A DNA stretch of 64,000 nt from Labyrinthula sp. Ha (taxonomy: Eukaryota; Sar; Bigyra; Labyrinthulida; Labyrinthulaceae). Below the pieces are notes generated by a model. The model made no database searches. It was not told the origin of the DNA and worked only from the letters and a program-made list of their open reading frames with translations. Positions 48,101 through 59,400 of the stretch are shown here, piece after piece. The stretch's first letter is position 1, and each line of letters opens with the position of its first letter. The position numbers and the translations under genes were made by a program. The stretch covers positions 1,178,001 through 1,242,000 of the forward strand of contig JAALGZ010000003.1 in the NCBI GenBank assembly GCA_015227615.1, given 5' to 3'.

Positions 48101-50794
48101 AGTCCAATATTAAGAAGAAACACATATATATTGAAACATAAACGGCTTCAACTCAATGGTTTAAGTGGACCATCCTTATCTTCATACCATAGGCTTCACC
48201 AAATAGATAGCCATCAACATACATGTTACCAAGAGAAAGAATTGGCTGAACATTCCTATCTCTTTCATGGATTTCTAAACAACTGGATTGCAGGTTTGCA
48301 TCGCGCAACCCCCCTTGTCGTGGTTATATTAAAACTATGATGCAACTATGCTAAAATCATTACTCAACCACTCATTGGAATATTCCAAAACTCTGTAGAG
48401 GATAGGCATTATTGGAAACGCGAGACATTAGGGGATATACCAAACAACTTTGGGGTTTAATTTGTTGATCCTGAGTCTTGAAACAGAAATCGCTAGTTGA
48501 TTCTGGGGGCTGCAAGTTTTAAATAAGAAATAAATATTTGTAGCTAATATACTGGATAAGTAGATGAAGGCAATACCTCTTGTCGTGCCTGAAGTTTCTC
48601 TTAGAATATATATTGTGTGAGGTTTTACTGATATGTATAATTATTCTGAGGACAATTCATCCTTTATGAATGCAACTGTGTTCATTCTATAATGTTTTCT
48701 GCAACAGCTCAAACCTATCGGGTGCTATTGTCTGGCTTCTTACAGTTGAGCTTTGATTCTGGAAATATTACTGCAAGCTAACTAAGTGATTTATTTCTTC
48801 ATTTCATGTAGCTAGGAGCCCGCTATTTATTATATATATAAAGTTTTAACATATACCAAAGCCTTGAAATGACGCTTCATAATTACATTGACTTTGACAT
48901 ATTCTAAGTTTTTTTTGGGGGGCCTACTCGAAGGCTGAAAACCCTTCGGTCTTACAAGGAGGAAATCTGGCCCAAGCCCTTTCTTGCGTCGTGTGGGACT
49001 TGAACCCACTAAAAATTCTAAGTAAGTTGACACATCATACAGAAGCTACCAAAAGAAAAACTAATTTTGATAGATTTTTGGTTTGTAGACTCCAGTGTAT
49101 ACTTCTTTTTGGAAAATCGATATTCTAGGAGCAGAACTTATCTAACTACATTTTCTTCTGCATGGTCACGAAACTACAGAAAAATTTGTTATCACTATAT
49201 TAACTTCAAGATTCAGGTTTGCTCTGTTTTCTATTTATAGCTTAGAGCAGTTTCAATTTCACTTCAAAAATATCCTTAAATTATTTCATAAAAAAGTTCT
49301 TGTTCACTCTAAATGAAAACTTTAATACGAATTTGATCTCTCTTGTTGAAGTCCCTTGTTTGGTAAAATTGCTCATATTTTAATTTGCTTAGATTGGAAA
49401 TTATGAGTGCTGTCTGACCCCATAGAACTATCTGACCTTCCTTTTATTTATTTAAGTAAATAAGAATATTTTATTTTTGATGACGCAAATATTTTTTATG
49501 AATCTCTCATGATTAGAGCCAAAAAGTGTCCATATCTCTAGTTTAAAACATTCTCTTTCGATGTAATTTCTGTTGACCGATTCTTATATTTTTGTTACCA
49601 ACCATTTCTTAATGGAGTATGGACAGAGATGTGCAAATTATTCGTACAATGTTTTAAAATAGATCAAGCTTCAACTGTGATATTGTCCCACAATAATTCA
49701 CTTTCTGAAGATATATATATTTGTATTTCTGTCTCTCAAACCTGAAGTAATTCTTTGTAGTAGCTTAAGCTCAGGCAACAACCTTTCACGTGCATGGAAC
49801 TATCAAACATTTTTAGAGTTTTTGTACCTGCTTTCCATAGTTTGTTATTCAAGTTAGCTAAAAGTTAGAACTGACGCATAAGTGTCTCTCTACTCTAGTA
49901 CTGGAGCTGCAGCTTGTATTTTATATATTTCTTTTCTCGAGAATATACGCTAGGAGCCAAGGTTTCATGTATGATAGAGCATTTTTCTTCAGAATAGGCT
50001 AAAACCTGTCTCCATTATTGAAAAGAGGAACTTAAGAGCACAATTTCGCCTTTACATACGAATTAATAAAAAGTTGGCAGGTGTGAGTAGTAAGTCAACC
50101 TGGTGTACTAAATGTTATCTAACTTTATCCTGGGGGAGAAAAAACTCTAGTGCTGAGCCCATATCAACTCATTCCTGTCACACAAGGAGATGGCAACAGA
50201 AAAACACAAAAAGAATTGAAATAGTAGGCAGGCATAGTTTAACACAAATGCCAATTGGAAATAAATACTCACAGAAAGAGCTGACATCATTTGGCACCTT
50301 AAGCACCTTTTCATCCATCACTGTGGCAACTAGCTATAGTTATTCATGATGCTTCGACTCTGTTCAGCTGTATTGTTAAAACCCCAACAAAACGAGAGCT
50401 CACCAATGCCAGGAATCTCTTCAGAAAACTAAATTTGAGTACTTTAAGAAAATTTCTGCAGATTAGCCATATTTTTATTACAGTGACTAAACAAAGGCAA
50501 GCTGCGTGTACCATAGGTTGAAACCTTTGAATTGCAGTCAGGAAGGTCCGCCCAGTTAGAATCTCTGTCATATCAGGAGACTTAAACATGAAAATCCTAA
50601 TAATAACACATTTGTGTGGTCTTTATTTTTAACGGATTCAAAGCATAGTTATAACAGCATTGACCTCTGCCTGAATTTCACGCCCTGTTGATATTACAAA
50701 GAGGAGTTTAACACGAATGGTCAATTTCATAATATTAGGTAGTGGTGCATTACTCTAGATATAGAACTTACTATTTTGTTAGAGAAAGAGGAGA
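45141..50794. other. Gene desert of about 5.6 kb
   Basis: No frame over 100 codons and no recognisable domain. The 91-codon frame at 50074-50349 is Ser/Thr-rich and unrecognised. One GC-richer element at about 48909-49040 is listed separately. The last part must hold the JMJD6 promoter; a TTGTTAG just before its start codon resembles the local splice acceptors and could end a 5' UTR intron, but this is unproven. Confidence 0.5.
48909..49040 (-). repeat. tRNA-related, SINE-like element (candidate)
   Basis: On the minus strand a perfect tRNA T-arm is present (48993-49009: GTGGG, loop TTCAAGT, CCCAC), including a good RNA polymerase III B box. Below it come a GC-rich body, a 6-bp hairpin (CGAAGG / CCTTCG, 48929-48948) and a run of eight A (48909-48916). 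The order tRNA-like head, body, A-tail is that of a tRNA-derived SINE. No convincing A box or matching 5' acceptor strand is seen, so it is not an intact tRNA gene. Only one copy is visible in the window. Confidence 0.4.
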
Positions 50795-52063
50795 ATGCCA
50801 GTTCATGAACAAGTAACCATAAATCCATTTGTATACCCAGAATCATCAGAAAATGAGTTTTTGAAGGTTTCGAATGTGTTGAAAACCAAAAATTTCAAGG
50901 GGAGAACAAGGAAAATTATGAATGAGGCCCGGTTGAGACACAGAACTGATATTCTCTTGGCTGAATGGAGTAAATACAAGTATTATGAAACGTTCAACCC
51001 AAGTCAAATGAAAGAGTTCTATTCAGCTTATTTGAATAAAATCGAACGAATTACGGCAACTGATTACGATATTGATTCGTTCAAGAATACTTTTGAGAAC
51101 AACGAAATGAATGAACATATTTCGAGACCGTGTCTTGTTAGGGGTTTGTGTGACGAATGGCCGGCGAAGAACAGTTGGAAATATGATGCAGTGCGAAAAG
51201 TTTATGGAGAAAGACTTTTTAAATGTGGCGAGGATGATGATGGTAAAACTATAAGAGTGAAACTTAAGCACTTCTTGAGGTATATGAATCACAATAAAGA
51301 TGACTCACCTTTATATATATTTGAAAGTGGTTTTGATGACGACAATGTTACAAAAAATATGTTGAAAGAATATTCTGTTCCTCATTTATTTAGAGAAGAT
51401 TTATTTCAATATGTTGGTGAAGAAAAAAGACCTCCATATCGATGGGTTTTATTTGGGCCTGAAAGATCAGGAAGTACTTTACACATAGACCCTTTAGGAA
51501 CAAGTGCTTGGAACTCACTTTTATCTGGAGAAAAACTATGGGTATTATTTCCACCTAAATATCAAAAGAGAGAAGTTAATGGTAGACATGAAAAAATAAA
51601 AGGTGAAGATGATGAAGCAATAGATTATTTTGCAAATTTACTTCCTAGAATATTAACAAAGTCTGAAGAAAAAAGAAAAGATTGTATTATGTTCGTTCAA
51701 AAAGCAGGTGAAACTGTTTTTGTTCCTTTTGGTTGGTGGCATGCAGTTTTGAATTTATCACATACTGTAGCAGTTACTCAAAACTTTTGTTCTAGAGGAA
51801 ACTTTGATTCTGTTTGGAGAAAGACAAGAACAGGAAGAACACGAATGGCTGTTTCCTGGTTAAGAAACTTACCAGAAGAGTTTAAGGACCTTGTAGAAAG
51901 AGCTAAATATTTAGATAAAATTGATGGGTTTAGTTTAGAGGCGAGAATAAAAAAGATGAATGAAAAATTGGCTAGGAAGCGTCGTGGAGAAGAAGTTAGT
52001 TCTGATTCTGATAGTGATTCATATGACTCAAGTTCAAGTGACTATGACTCTGAGTCAAGTTAA
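50795..52063 (+). CDS. JMJD6: JMJD6-type JmjC oxygenase (lysyl hydroxylase / arginine demethylase family)
   Basis: A 422-residue single-exon protein. The JmjC core is nearly complete by eye against animal JMJD6: FKCGEDDDG, DDSPLYIFESGF, DLFQYVGEEKRPPYRW, then LHIDPLGTSAWN with iron ligands H230 and D232. K247 (GEKLW) sits 17 residues after H230, as does the 2-oxoglutarate-binding Lys of the animal protein. Distal H316 is in FVPFGWWHAVLNL. VTQNFCSRGNFDSVWRKT follows. A basic N-terminal stretch and a C-terminal Ser/Asp-rich tail (from about 400) mirror the nuclear-localisation and polySer regions of JMJD6. By family it hydroxylates lysines in splicing regulators such as U2AF65; arginine demethylation is disputed. 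Its stop codon lies 2 nt from the stop of the convergent neighbour, so the 3' UTRs must overlap. Confidence 0.96.
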   Translation: MPVHEQVTINPFVYPESSENEFLKVSNVLKTKNFKGRTRKIMNEARLRHRTDILLAEWSKYKYYETFNPSQMKEFYSAYLNKIERITATDYDIDSFKNTFENNEMNEHISRPCLVRGLCDEWPAKNSWKYDAVRKVYGERLFKCGEDDDGKTIRVKLKHFLRYMNHNKDDSPLYIFESGFDDDNVTKNMLKEYSVPHLFREDLFQYVGEEKRPPYRWVLFGPERSGSTLHIDPLGTSAWNSLLSGEKLWVLFPPKYQKREVNGRHEKIKGEDDEAIDYFANLLPRILTKSEEKRKDCIMFVQKAGETVFVPFGWWHAVLNLSHTVAVTQNFCSRGNFDSVWRKTRTGRTRMAVSWLRNLPEEFKDLVERAKYLDKIDGFSLEARIKKMNEKLARKRRGEEVSSDSDSDSYDSSSSDYDSESS

Positions 52064-52065
52064 CT

Positions 52066-53157
52066 TTAAAACAGCATAGTTTTATATCCCTTATCTTCTA
52101 AACTAAAGTTATAATCAGGTTGAAGATATGTTATAACAGAATCGGGAGAAGCTCTTTGTGCAAAACATAAAACTAAAGTTAACTTTCCTTTGATTGAACA
52201 AACTGTTCGAAACCATACTGACTTATTTTTTTCTAAAATGGGATAAATATATTGAAGTTGGTTAAAGTATTCAACAATACTTACTTGTTGTTGAAGAATA
52301 TGATTTTGCTCACCAAAAATTTTTGTAACTTGTTCATCTCGGTATGTTATTTCACCTGTTTTGAGATTATGAACTTGAAGCATAATAGGCACTAAAAAAA
52401 TAAATAAAACAATAAAAAAATACAATCATCTTTAAATTTTTGTTCCTCATTTCTTAACAAAATGAAATCTTTAGTAAAAAATGGATGTTGATTTGAAATA
52501 TTGTGTAACATATATTTGACAGCGGGAAGTGACACATGAATATCATATTTTTCAGCATACTTTAGTTTTGTATCAAAATCTTCTTCTCTCAGATTCCATA
52601 AACCGGTTACAGTTTCTAAGTTATATCCACGGGTTTCTTCTTTGGAAGAAGGTATTACAGTGTTTGACTAAGAAATAAATACATAAGAACCGATTTACCT
52701 CGATTTCCTTTTGAAATGCTTCTCTCTTTCTTTTTTCGTGAAAACCAACAAGATTCCTATATCTTGTTTCCCATGATTTATATTTTTTTCTTTTTCTTTG
52801 GTTATTTTGAAAACAAACAGAAAAAGGATCGGCGTTAGCTAGTGTTGGGTTTCTTAGTTTATTTAATAAACTAGTTTCAACATCTTCTTCAAATGGACTT
52901 CTTCCATCACTTCCTCTTGTATGTGATATAACTATTCGTCTAAAAGAATCTTCAGGATGTAAAATAGTTCTTCTTCTACAACTTAACCAATATTGATAAC
53001 ACTCTTTTGATATTATATTTTCGTGTATTAAAACCTAAGTTAAATAAATATATATATATTTTACTTGGTTATTATCTCTTATAACAAAAGTTTGAAATAC
53101 TTCATATGAAGTAAGAAATAAAGGACTTTTTCTTCTTTTATTTTTTTGTTTAACCAT
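52066..53157 (-). CDS. Unrecognised protein, four exons with 30-32 nt introns
   Basis: Exons are 53157-53065, 53034-52699, 52667-52424 and 52391-52066, giving 332 residues; the summed length (999 nt) is an exact number of codons. I do not recognise the protein. It starts with a Lys/Arg-rich tail (MVKQKNKRRKSP), has a basic stretch near 95-110 (NNQRKRKKYKSWE) and charged mid-parts. The last exon looks like a small alpha/beta domain (VHNLKTGEITYRDEQVTKIF, later FRTVCSIKGKLTLVLCF), which faintly recalls a PAS fold. A nuclear or regulatory protein is one guess, no more. The three introns all start GTA and end TTAG, and removing them keeps one open frame, which is the main support for a real gene. 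The promoter and first exon are repeated inverted at the right end of the window. Confidence 0.8.
52392..52423 (-). other. 32-nt intron 3 of the unrecognised gene
   Basis: Minus strand begins GTATTTTTTTATTG and ends TTTTTTTAG. Phase 1; the joined codon is TTG (Leu). Confidence 0.87.
52668..52698 (-). other. 31-nt intron 2 of the unrecognised gene
   Basis: Minus strand begins GTAAATCGGT and ends TTTCTTAG. Phase 0, after a Glu codon. Confidence 0.87.
53035..53064 (-). other. 30-nt intron 1 of the unrecognised gene
   Basis: Minus strand begins GTAAAATATA and ends TTAACTTAG. Phase 0, between a Gln codon and a Val codon. Confidence 0.87.
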
Positions 53158-53421
53158 AATATATTTATTTTATTTTAAATTTAAATTATCTCTAGAATTT
53201 TCGTTTATTGTACTTTTTTTTATTTTCTGTTCCGTGTGGTCAGTCTATGATCAATTTAAAAAACTGCATCTGTATTCTAGAATCTTCCTATAAATCATTC
53301 ATTAAAAAAGCACATACTATATAAATAATACAGTAATACCATAATTAATTTGGGAATATAACGAATTCTTTATTAATTTTAAACTTACAGCAGATATTGA
53401 GGGAGAATTTAAACAACTATA
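53066..53421 (-). repeat. Left arm of a long inverted repeat
   Basis: This stretch pairs base for base with 63645-64000 in reverse complement (coordinates sum to 117066, no gaps). I see two mismatches in 356 bp, near 53296-53304. It covers exon 1 and about 264 bp upstream of the unrecognised gene. Homology stops sharply after 53421. Confidence 0.97.
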
Positions 53422-56400
53422 TACACAGTATTCACATGTTTTTCTAATCCTGGTTTGTCAACGCTATTCTTTAATTCGTGAACAATATCAACACACGATA
53501 TAATAAATGTATCACCCCCAATAAAATTAAACAGTATATTTAATACTCTATATAAGAGTTTATTTAAGAGATTGCTTCATTGGTTGTTTTTTACACTCAC
53601 TACCAGGATCTAACTCTTGTTCTCCTGCTTATTTGTCCGTAGAATATGGAATCATATTCTTCTCCAGAGAACATGGCTTTTTTCCCAAGAACATCCCACT
53701 AAGGGCCCTGAAACTCAGTATTTGTGTTTGCAACAAAAATTTTTTTTAACTCCAGAGTACACGACAACTGCGAATACTTTCCTTCTCATAAGAGTGAGTC
53801 TTCTGCTGGAAAGCTTGTCCATGACTTCGATTAGGGCAAATTAGCACACTTATCAGCTGATCCGAAGCGCAAGAAACCTAAGTGCCTGCACTTACGGTTT
53901 ATCTCCACCTAATGTAAATACTACTCTTTGGGATGGTCTCCTGTTAGTACAGTTAATATAACCAAGGTTTGTTTGTTTGTTTAGTTATATTTCGTTAGAC
54001 TACTATGCTCTTTATAGATTTCAAGTATTTCAAAGCTCAACCCGATTAGTTTGCTGGTTTGTATATCGGCTTGGCTCTTTTGCAGCAATAGTAGGTCATG
54101 CTGTATTGATACAGTTACGATTCAACTTGACAGGACTGCAATATTGATTATTAAGATAAACAAACTATCTAGTGCATCCAACGCCGGCATGGGGTTTACA
54201 GTATTCTGAACATCTCCGAAAGTATTCTTCCTTGACGTTTTCTTGAGTAGAAATCATTTTCTCATGGGTTTTCATCGGGTTCGTTGAGCGCGCATAGCTT
54301 AAATCTTCCTTCTTTTTATTCTTCGATTGTTCCTATCCTCAAAAACTTAATTTTCTAATATATGAACTGTAGGGAAATGTCTCTTTATGGGTGTAGTAGT
54401 ACAACTATTTAACTATCTGATTAGCCTAGGGATATTAAAGTTTACATGACCGTAAAGATGGTTAAACACCAGCGACCCAGGTAAGCTACCTGCACAGTTA
54501 AATATATTCTTTTGCAACGAAATAATAGGAAAAAGGCTAGGAAAAACACATTGATTAACTTCTAGTGCAATGCACCTAGAGCTGGTTAAAGAAAACTTGT
54601 TGTAAAGAATACTTGAAATCTTACTGGGCAATGAAGACTATTAACAGCAACCTCGGACATATCATCCTAACTTCCACAACTCTTAAGTGAATGCACAAAA
54701 TATAATTAGCACCAAAACGAAAAACAAGAGCTTCATAAGAAATGAACTTGAGATTTTTTTTCAGCGTCCCACCGCTCATTACAATCAATAAGAAAAACTT
54801 TTTGTACCATTACATATTATAAGAAAAAACTTCGTTAAAACATAGATCACACAGGTATTGTGTAGCCTTTATAAAAAGAAAAATGCTGTGGAGAAGAAGC
54901 ATACTTTTTGTTAGACCATAGCGACCCTCAAATAATAATGGCTATGAAGCAGTTTTTTTAATTACTAGTAATGAATTAATTAATCCACTTGTCCATATCT
55001 TTTCTATTCAAAACACTTTGTGTTATTGAGTCAAATCATGCAAAGTGCTAAATCATAAAGCTTTCCTCAAGACTGAGCCGCAGGTATTTCAATAGAGAAT
55101 GGCGTTTAAGATTGCTTACTAGTAAATTTTAAAATTCTCTTTGAATAGCAAAACCTGCCCTATAATAGAGTCTCAGACCTTAGAACGCTCTCAGCTGATA
55201 ATGAGAAATCTACTCTACAAAGCAAGGCACAGGTAATCTCTCGCTGTTGCAAAGCCAGCGATAAAATAAGCGTTGGTACAGACGATGCAACTTCTCCAGC
55301 TAAGTCGCACACTAGGATACAAAGCAATAGATGTCCCAATGATGTCACTGCCCATGTAGGTATAACGTTCGGTTCATGTTTTTCAATGTAGTTTGAGTTT
55401 AGAAAACAAACAAAAATATGAAAAAGGCCGAAAATATTGAAACTTCATTTCAACTTCATTATTTTTATAAACCTGAATGCCTTTCCACTTACTTCGTATT
55501 CATCGCTAAATGTTGTATTTTGAGTGAGATGTTGTTACCAATTATAGCCATTTCTGAACCAGTTGCCAGAAATATCCATGGTGAAATGGAACTCTCCATC
55601 ACTCGTTTGCGTATTTATGGTTTGTGTCTTTGTTGTCCTCGTTGGCAAAGGTATCTTTTAAGGAGTTAACATATCAGATTTTTTTCTCATGTAACCTCTG
55701 ATGCAGCCATCGGTAGGACTTAGATTTTTTATCTCCAAGTGGTTTAAACCCGAAGCATTGTAGTACCTGATTTATCCATCTTAAAAGATACACTACTCGT
55801 AAAGGAAATGTAGATGGATTTTTCTCGGTTAAATATTACAAAATTTGGGTAAGCCAAATAAAAAACTTAAGTGAAACCTTACGTCTTCTTTTTTGGAGCT
55901 AACGGTCTTGTGCTCATCAATCATGGGATAACAGTTAATATTCTTGGGAACTTTAATTCAAAATTTTTGTGTAATTGTCTACAGTTTGTATATACTTATA
56001 GTGATCAATTAACAAGTTATTACCTATTAGATAAGTCTTAGTACTAAAGGAGATAACAAAAAGATATCTTTCTTGGAAACATTATCCACAGCAGGTATTC
56101 ATATTTTCAAATGTTGTTTTCTTAGCACATCGTACCCTGTGTTTCTTAGTCCACGGTAGTATGTCAAGATGGTCCGAATTAAATTGTATAAATTAATTTA
56201 TACTTTCCTTCGCAAACTCTCAATAGAACTGAGACGTATGGGTTATGACAGATAAGGCACTATTATGGAATGTGGATTCTAGATAATTCTACAGTTCATT
56301 TTGAGAATTAAACTGGTAGTTTAGTCTAGTTGTACTATCGTTAGGTTTTATACCTTGCCTTAACATTAAAACTTTGTGTCAAGTTTGGTTTGCCTTCAAA

Positions 56401-59400
56401 TATGAATGTACAAGATTAACAACCAAACTCCGAATAAAATTGCCTGCCTCAGCCACTAATGTCACCCCAAGACCCCTCAAACCTCAGGAAAGCTCGCATA
56501 TACTTGTATTTTATTTTCATGCAAGCAGTTATTTTAAAATTATTTACGAAAGTTTCTTTTAAATTATTCTCCTTAAGCAACATACTATTATTATTTTTGT
56601 AATATGTGATTTGGGCTTATGCGAATATTTGTTGGACCTGACGTCTACTTCAATGACGTTATTGTAGTGTCGAGACTACAGTTTCAACTGAATTTGATGT
56701 TTGGGGTCAGGTTTGTTCTAGTGATTGCTGTACTAATCCTGATTCTCTTAACTTGATTGTATTTTAACTTCGCCTTTGCCACATCCCAGTGCTTCCAAAT
56801 GCAGCAAAATAACGTTTTATTGGTGAAACGAGACAAAGATTATAAGACTCTAAGTTGATAGTCTTAATTCCCAGGGCATCAGCTGACTCCTGGTTCTAAA
56901 ATGATAGAGTAATATAAAAATGATTCGCTTCTCATTTTTTTGTTGTTGAACAATGATTATGTAAAGGGGACAAAAATTTGGAAAAAAATCCTCAAATTTA
57001 CTGATCAAAATAAATATCTAAATGGGTTATAACTATTTATTAACTTGAAATATGACATCTTAACATAACTTCTTGAATAGTATAGAACTTTTGTTGAAAT
57101 CTAGAACTAAAATCTGTTTAGAATAAGTAGTAACCATATTATACTAAGAGTAAATGGTTTCCATAAGAGGAATGGAAAGTAATCGATGAAGCTAGATGAT
57201 ACTAGTTCTTGCTATAGTGTTTCAAAAGTGGAACAACTTCTTCAAATGGAATTAAGCATTGCTTAAGTTTTTTTTAATATTTTCTATAAGTACGGTTAAA
57301 TAGTCTAGTCTTCACAGTGCATATCCAGATAGCTATGTACAGTGGATCAAGGTGTCAGACTTGAAGCTATTTCAAAATTAAAAAGGGTAACAAGTGATAA
57401 AATAATTCCAGTGAAATGAGATTTTGAGCCAAAATATAATAAAAAAAGGGAGATTAAAAAGTTTATTGTTAATCAAAGGAGTAGAGTGTTTCCTCATTGG
57501 AACCTATTCGAGTTTGGCAGCGATTTTTTCAGGGTTTGTCAGGATTTGAGTGCGCTACGATGCCACACGGAGTGATGAATAAATAAGGAATCCGGAAGTT
57601 ATCGAGGAAATGGCCCACTAAATGAGAGATTAGCTCATCAAAGACTAATTATACAGAGAAATAATCATATGATGACAACGCTACAGGTACATCAACCGAA
57701 AAGTAGATGCAGCACTTACTTCAAAGTCCAAAACCCAGAAACATGCTATGTCAATTAGGCTCTTAATAACTTAGAAAATATAATGTTGGAGCTAATATGT
57801 GCTTCGAAAAGGTGTACAATTAATCCAGAAAATATAACTTTCCATTGAAAGTAATTTTGAAAACGTAGAAAGGATACTTTGTGAAATGAATCTACATCGA
57901 ATAATTTGTTCAATAAATTCATTTCCCTGTGTAAGTGCTTCTTGATCTTAAATCGATAACTGAAAGATGAAATGAATTATATACCTTGGCACGGCTTAAA
58001 GAGGATATCTTTTTACCGTATTCTCCGAGTCTTTACACTCCTCAAATTCGAAAGAGTAAGAAGTTTTAGCCGAGCAATTTGTAAAATCTGTAGCTATTGA
58101 ATTGGTTTAATTTTACTTGAATGAGTACCCCAAATACGTAAAAGTAGAAAATTACTATGATTAGGGTTTGACTTTGCTCTATTAGATTAAAATCATGGAG
58201 TGTGGCAAAACAAAGATCTAAATATATATTTCACTAGTTAAATCTCATTCAGTAAATATTTTGTACTCTCCTGAAACTATAACATCTAGTTTCTACACCA
58301 ATTATTTGTTGTATCTATCCCCAAATTCCTGAGAAACCCGATGATTGCAGGAGCCGAATGAGTTAAGTTAAATCAAATGACTTTATTTAGTTGAACGTTA
58401 TTGAAATGTTAACATTCCGCAAATTATAATGTTTTAATTACGCCAAATTAAAGTATATTTTGATTTCAGATACTCAAACTATATAACAGAATTCTTCGGT
58501 GAAGATGTGACTGAATAATTAGGCGAAATTTTCGTAGAAGTTAGCCGAGTTTTGAGATATTTTGAAAGGGATAGAGGTTCTGAAATGGGTTTCTAATTTA
58601 GAGTTTGAGTGTCATACATGTGTTTGAAAAATACAGCATGTCATATTATTAACTTTGAGTGAGCTTGAGCCTTGGAACTCTTTTCTTTTTGGGAACAAAC
58701 TATTTAACCTTTTGCCCCTATTAGTGGCAGTAACGGCAGCCTCGTTAATTTTACTTCATTCTATAATGTTTCCAGATTGATAGTTTCAAGTTATATCTTG
58801 GTCTTTATGCAACATGCTTATTTTTATTAGAAATATCTTCTATCATCTTTCTATCTAATATAAAAGACTATATATATAATGGTTTGTGTTTAACATATTA
58901 TGACTTGAGAAATACGAGAAACTTCTTTATTGTTTTCTCTCCAAGAAAACCAATGTTTTAGCTCAAATTCCTGGTATTTCTAGGGCTCAATTATCAGCAA
59001 AATTCTTGGGTTTTAAAATCACGGTATAATTTTCTATGAACATTTTAATATTTCTGACGCATTAATGAAAATTGAGGAGTATAAATATACTATGTTGGGC
59101 AGAGCACCAAATACTACCAAATTTTAAGGTATCTTTTAATGAGCTAGAAAATGTCAAAGAAATAGGTTACAACACTAGATTATAATATCAACTATTGCCC
59201 TTGTATTCAAGTTAGTCTCAATACTAAAAATAATATCCCAAATCCTTTTACTTTTTTTTCGATATGGCTATTACCAGCTTCGTGCTCCTCGAAAATTAAG
59301 TATAATGCCCATGCAATCTAGATTAAGTTTCTCATCTTTGTTACAGTGCTCAAATATATATTTTAAGATTAGCCAACTACTTCCTGGTATAAAAATCGAT

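Noticed and set aside
48993-49009. Functional tRNA gene
   Set aside because: Only the T-arm is good; no matching acceptor strand, D-arm or A box is found upstream.
53970-53985. Telomere-like or microsatellite repeat (GTTT)n
   Set aside because: Only about four copies; not a telomere and not a meaningful array.
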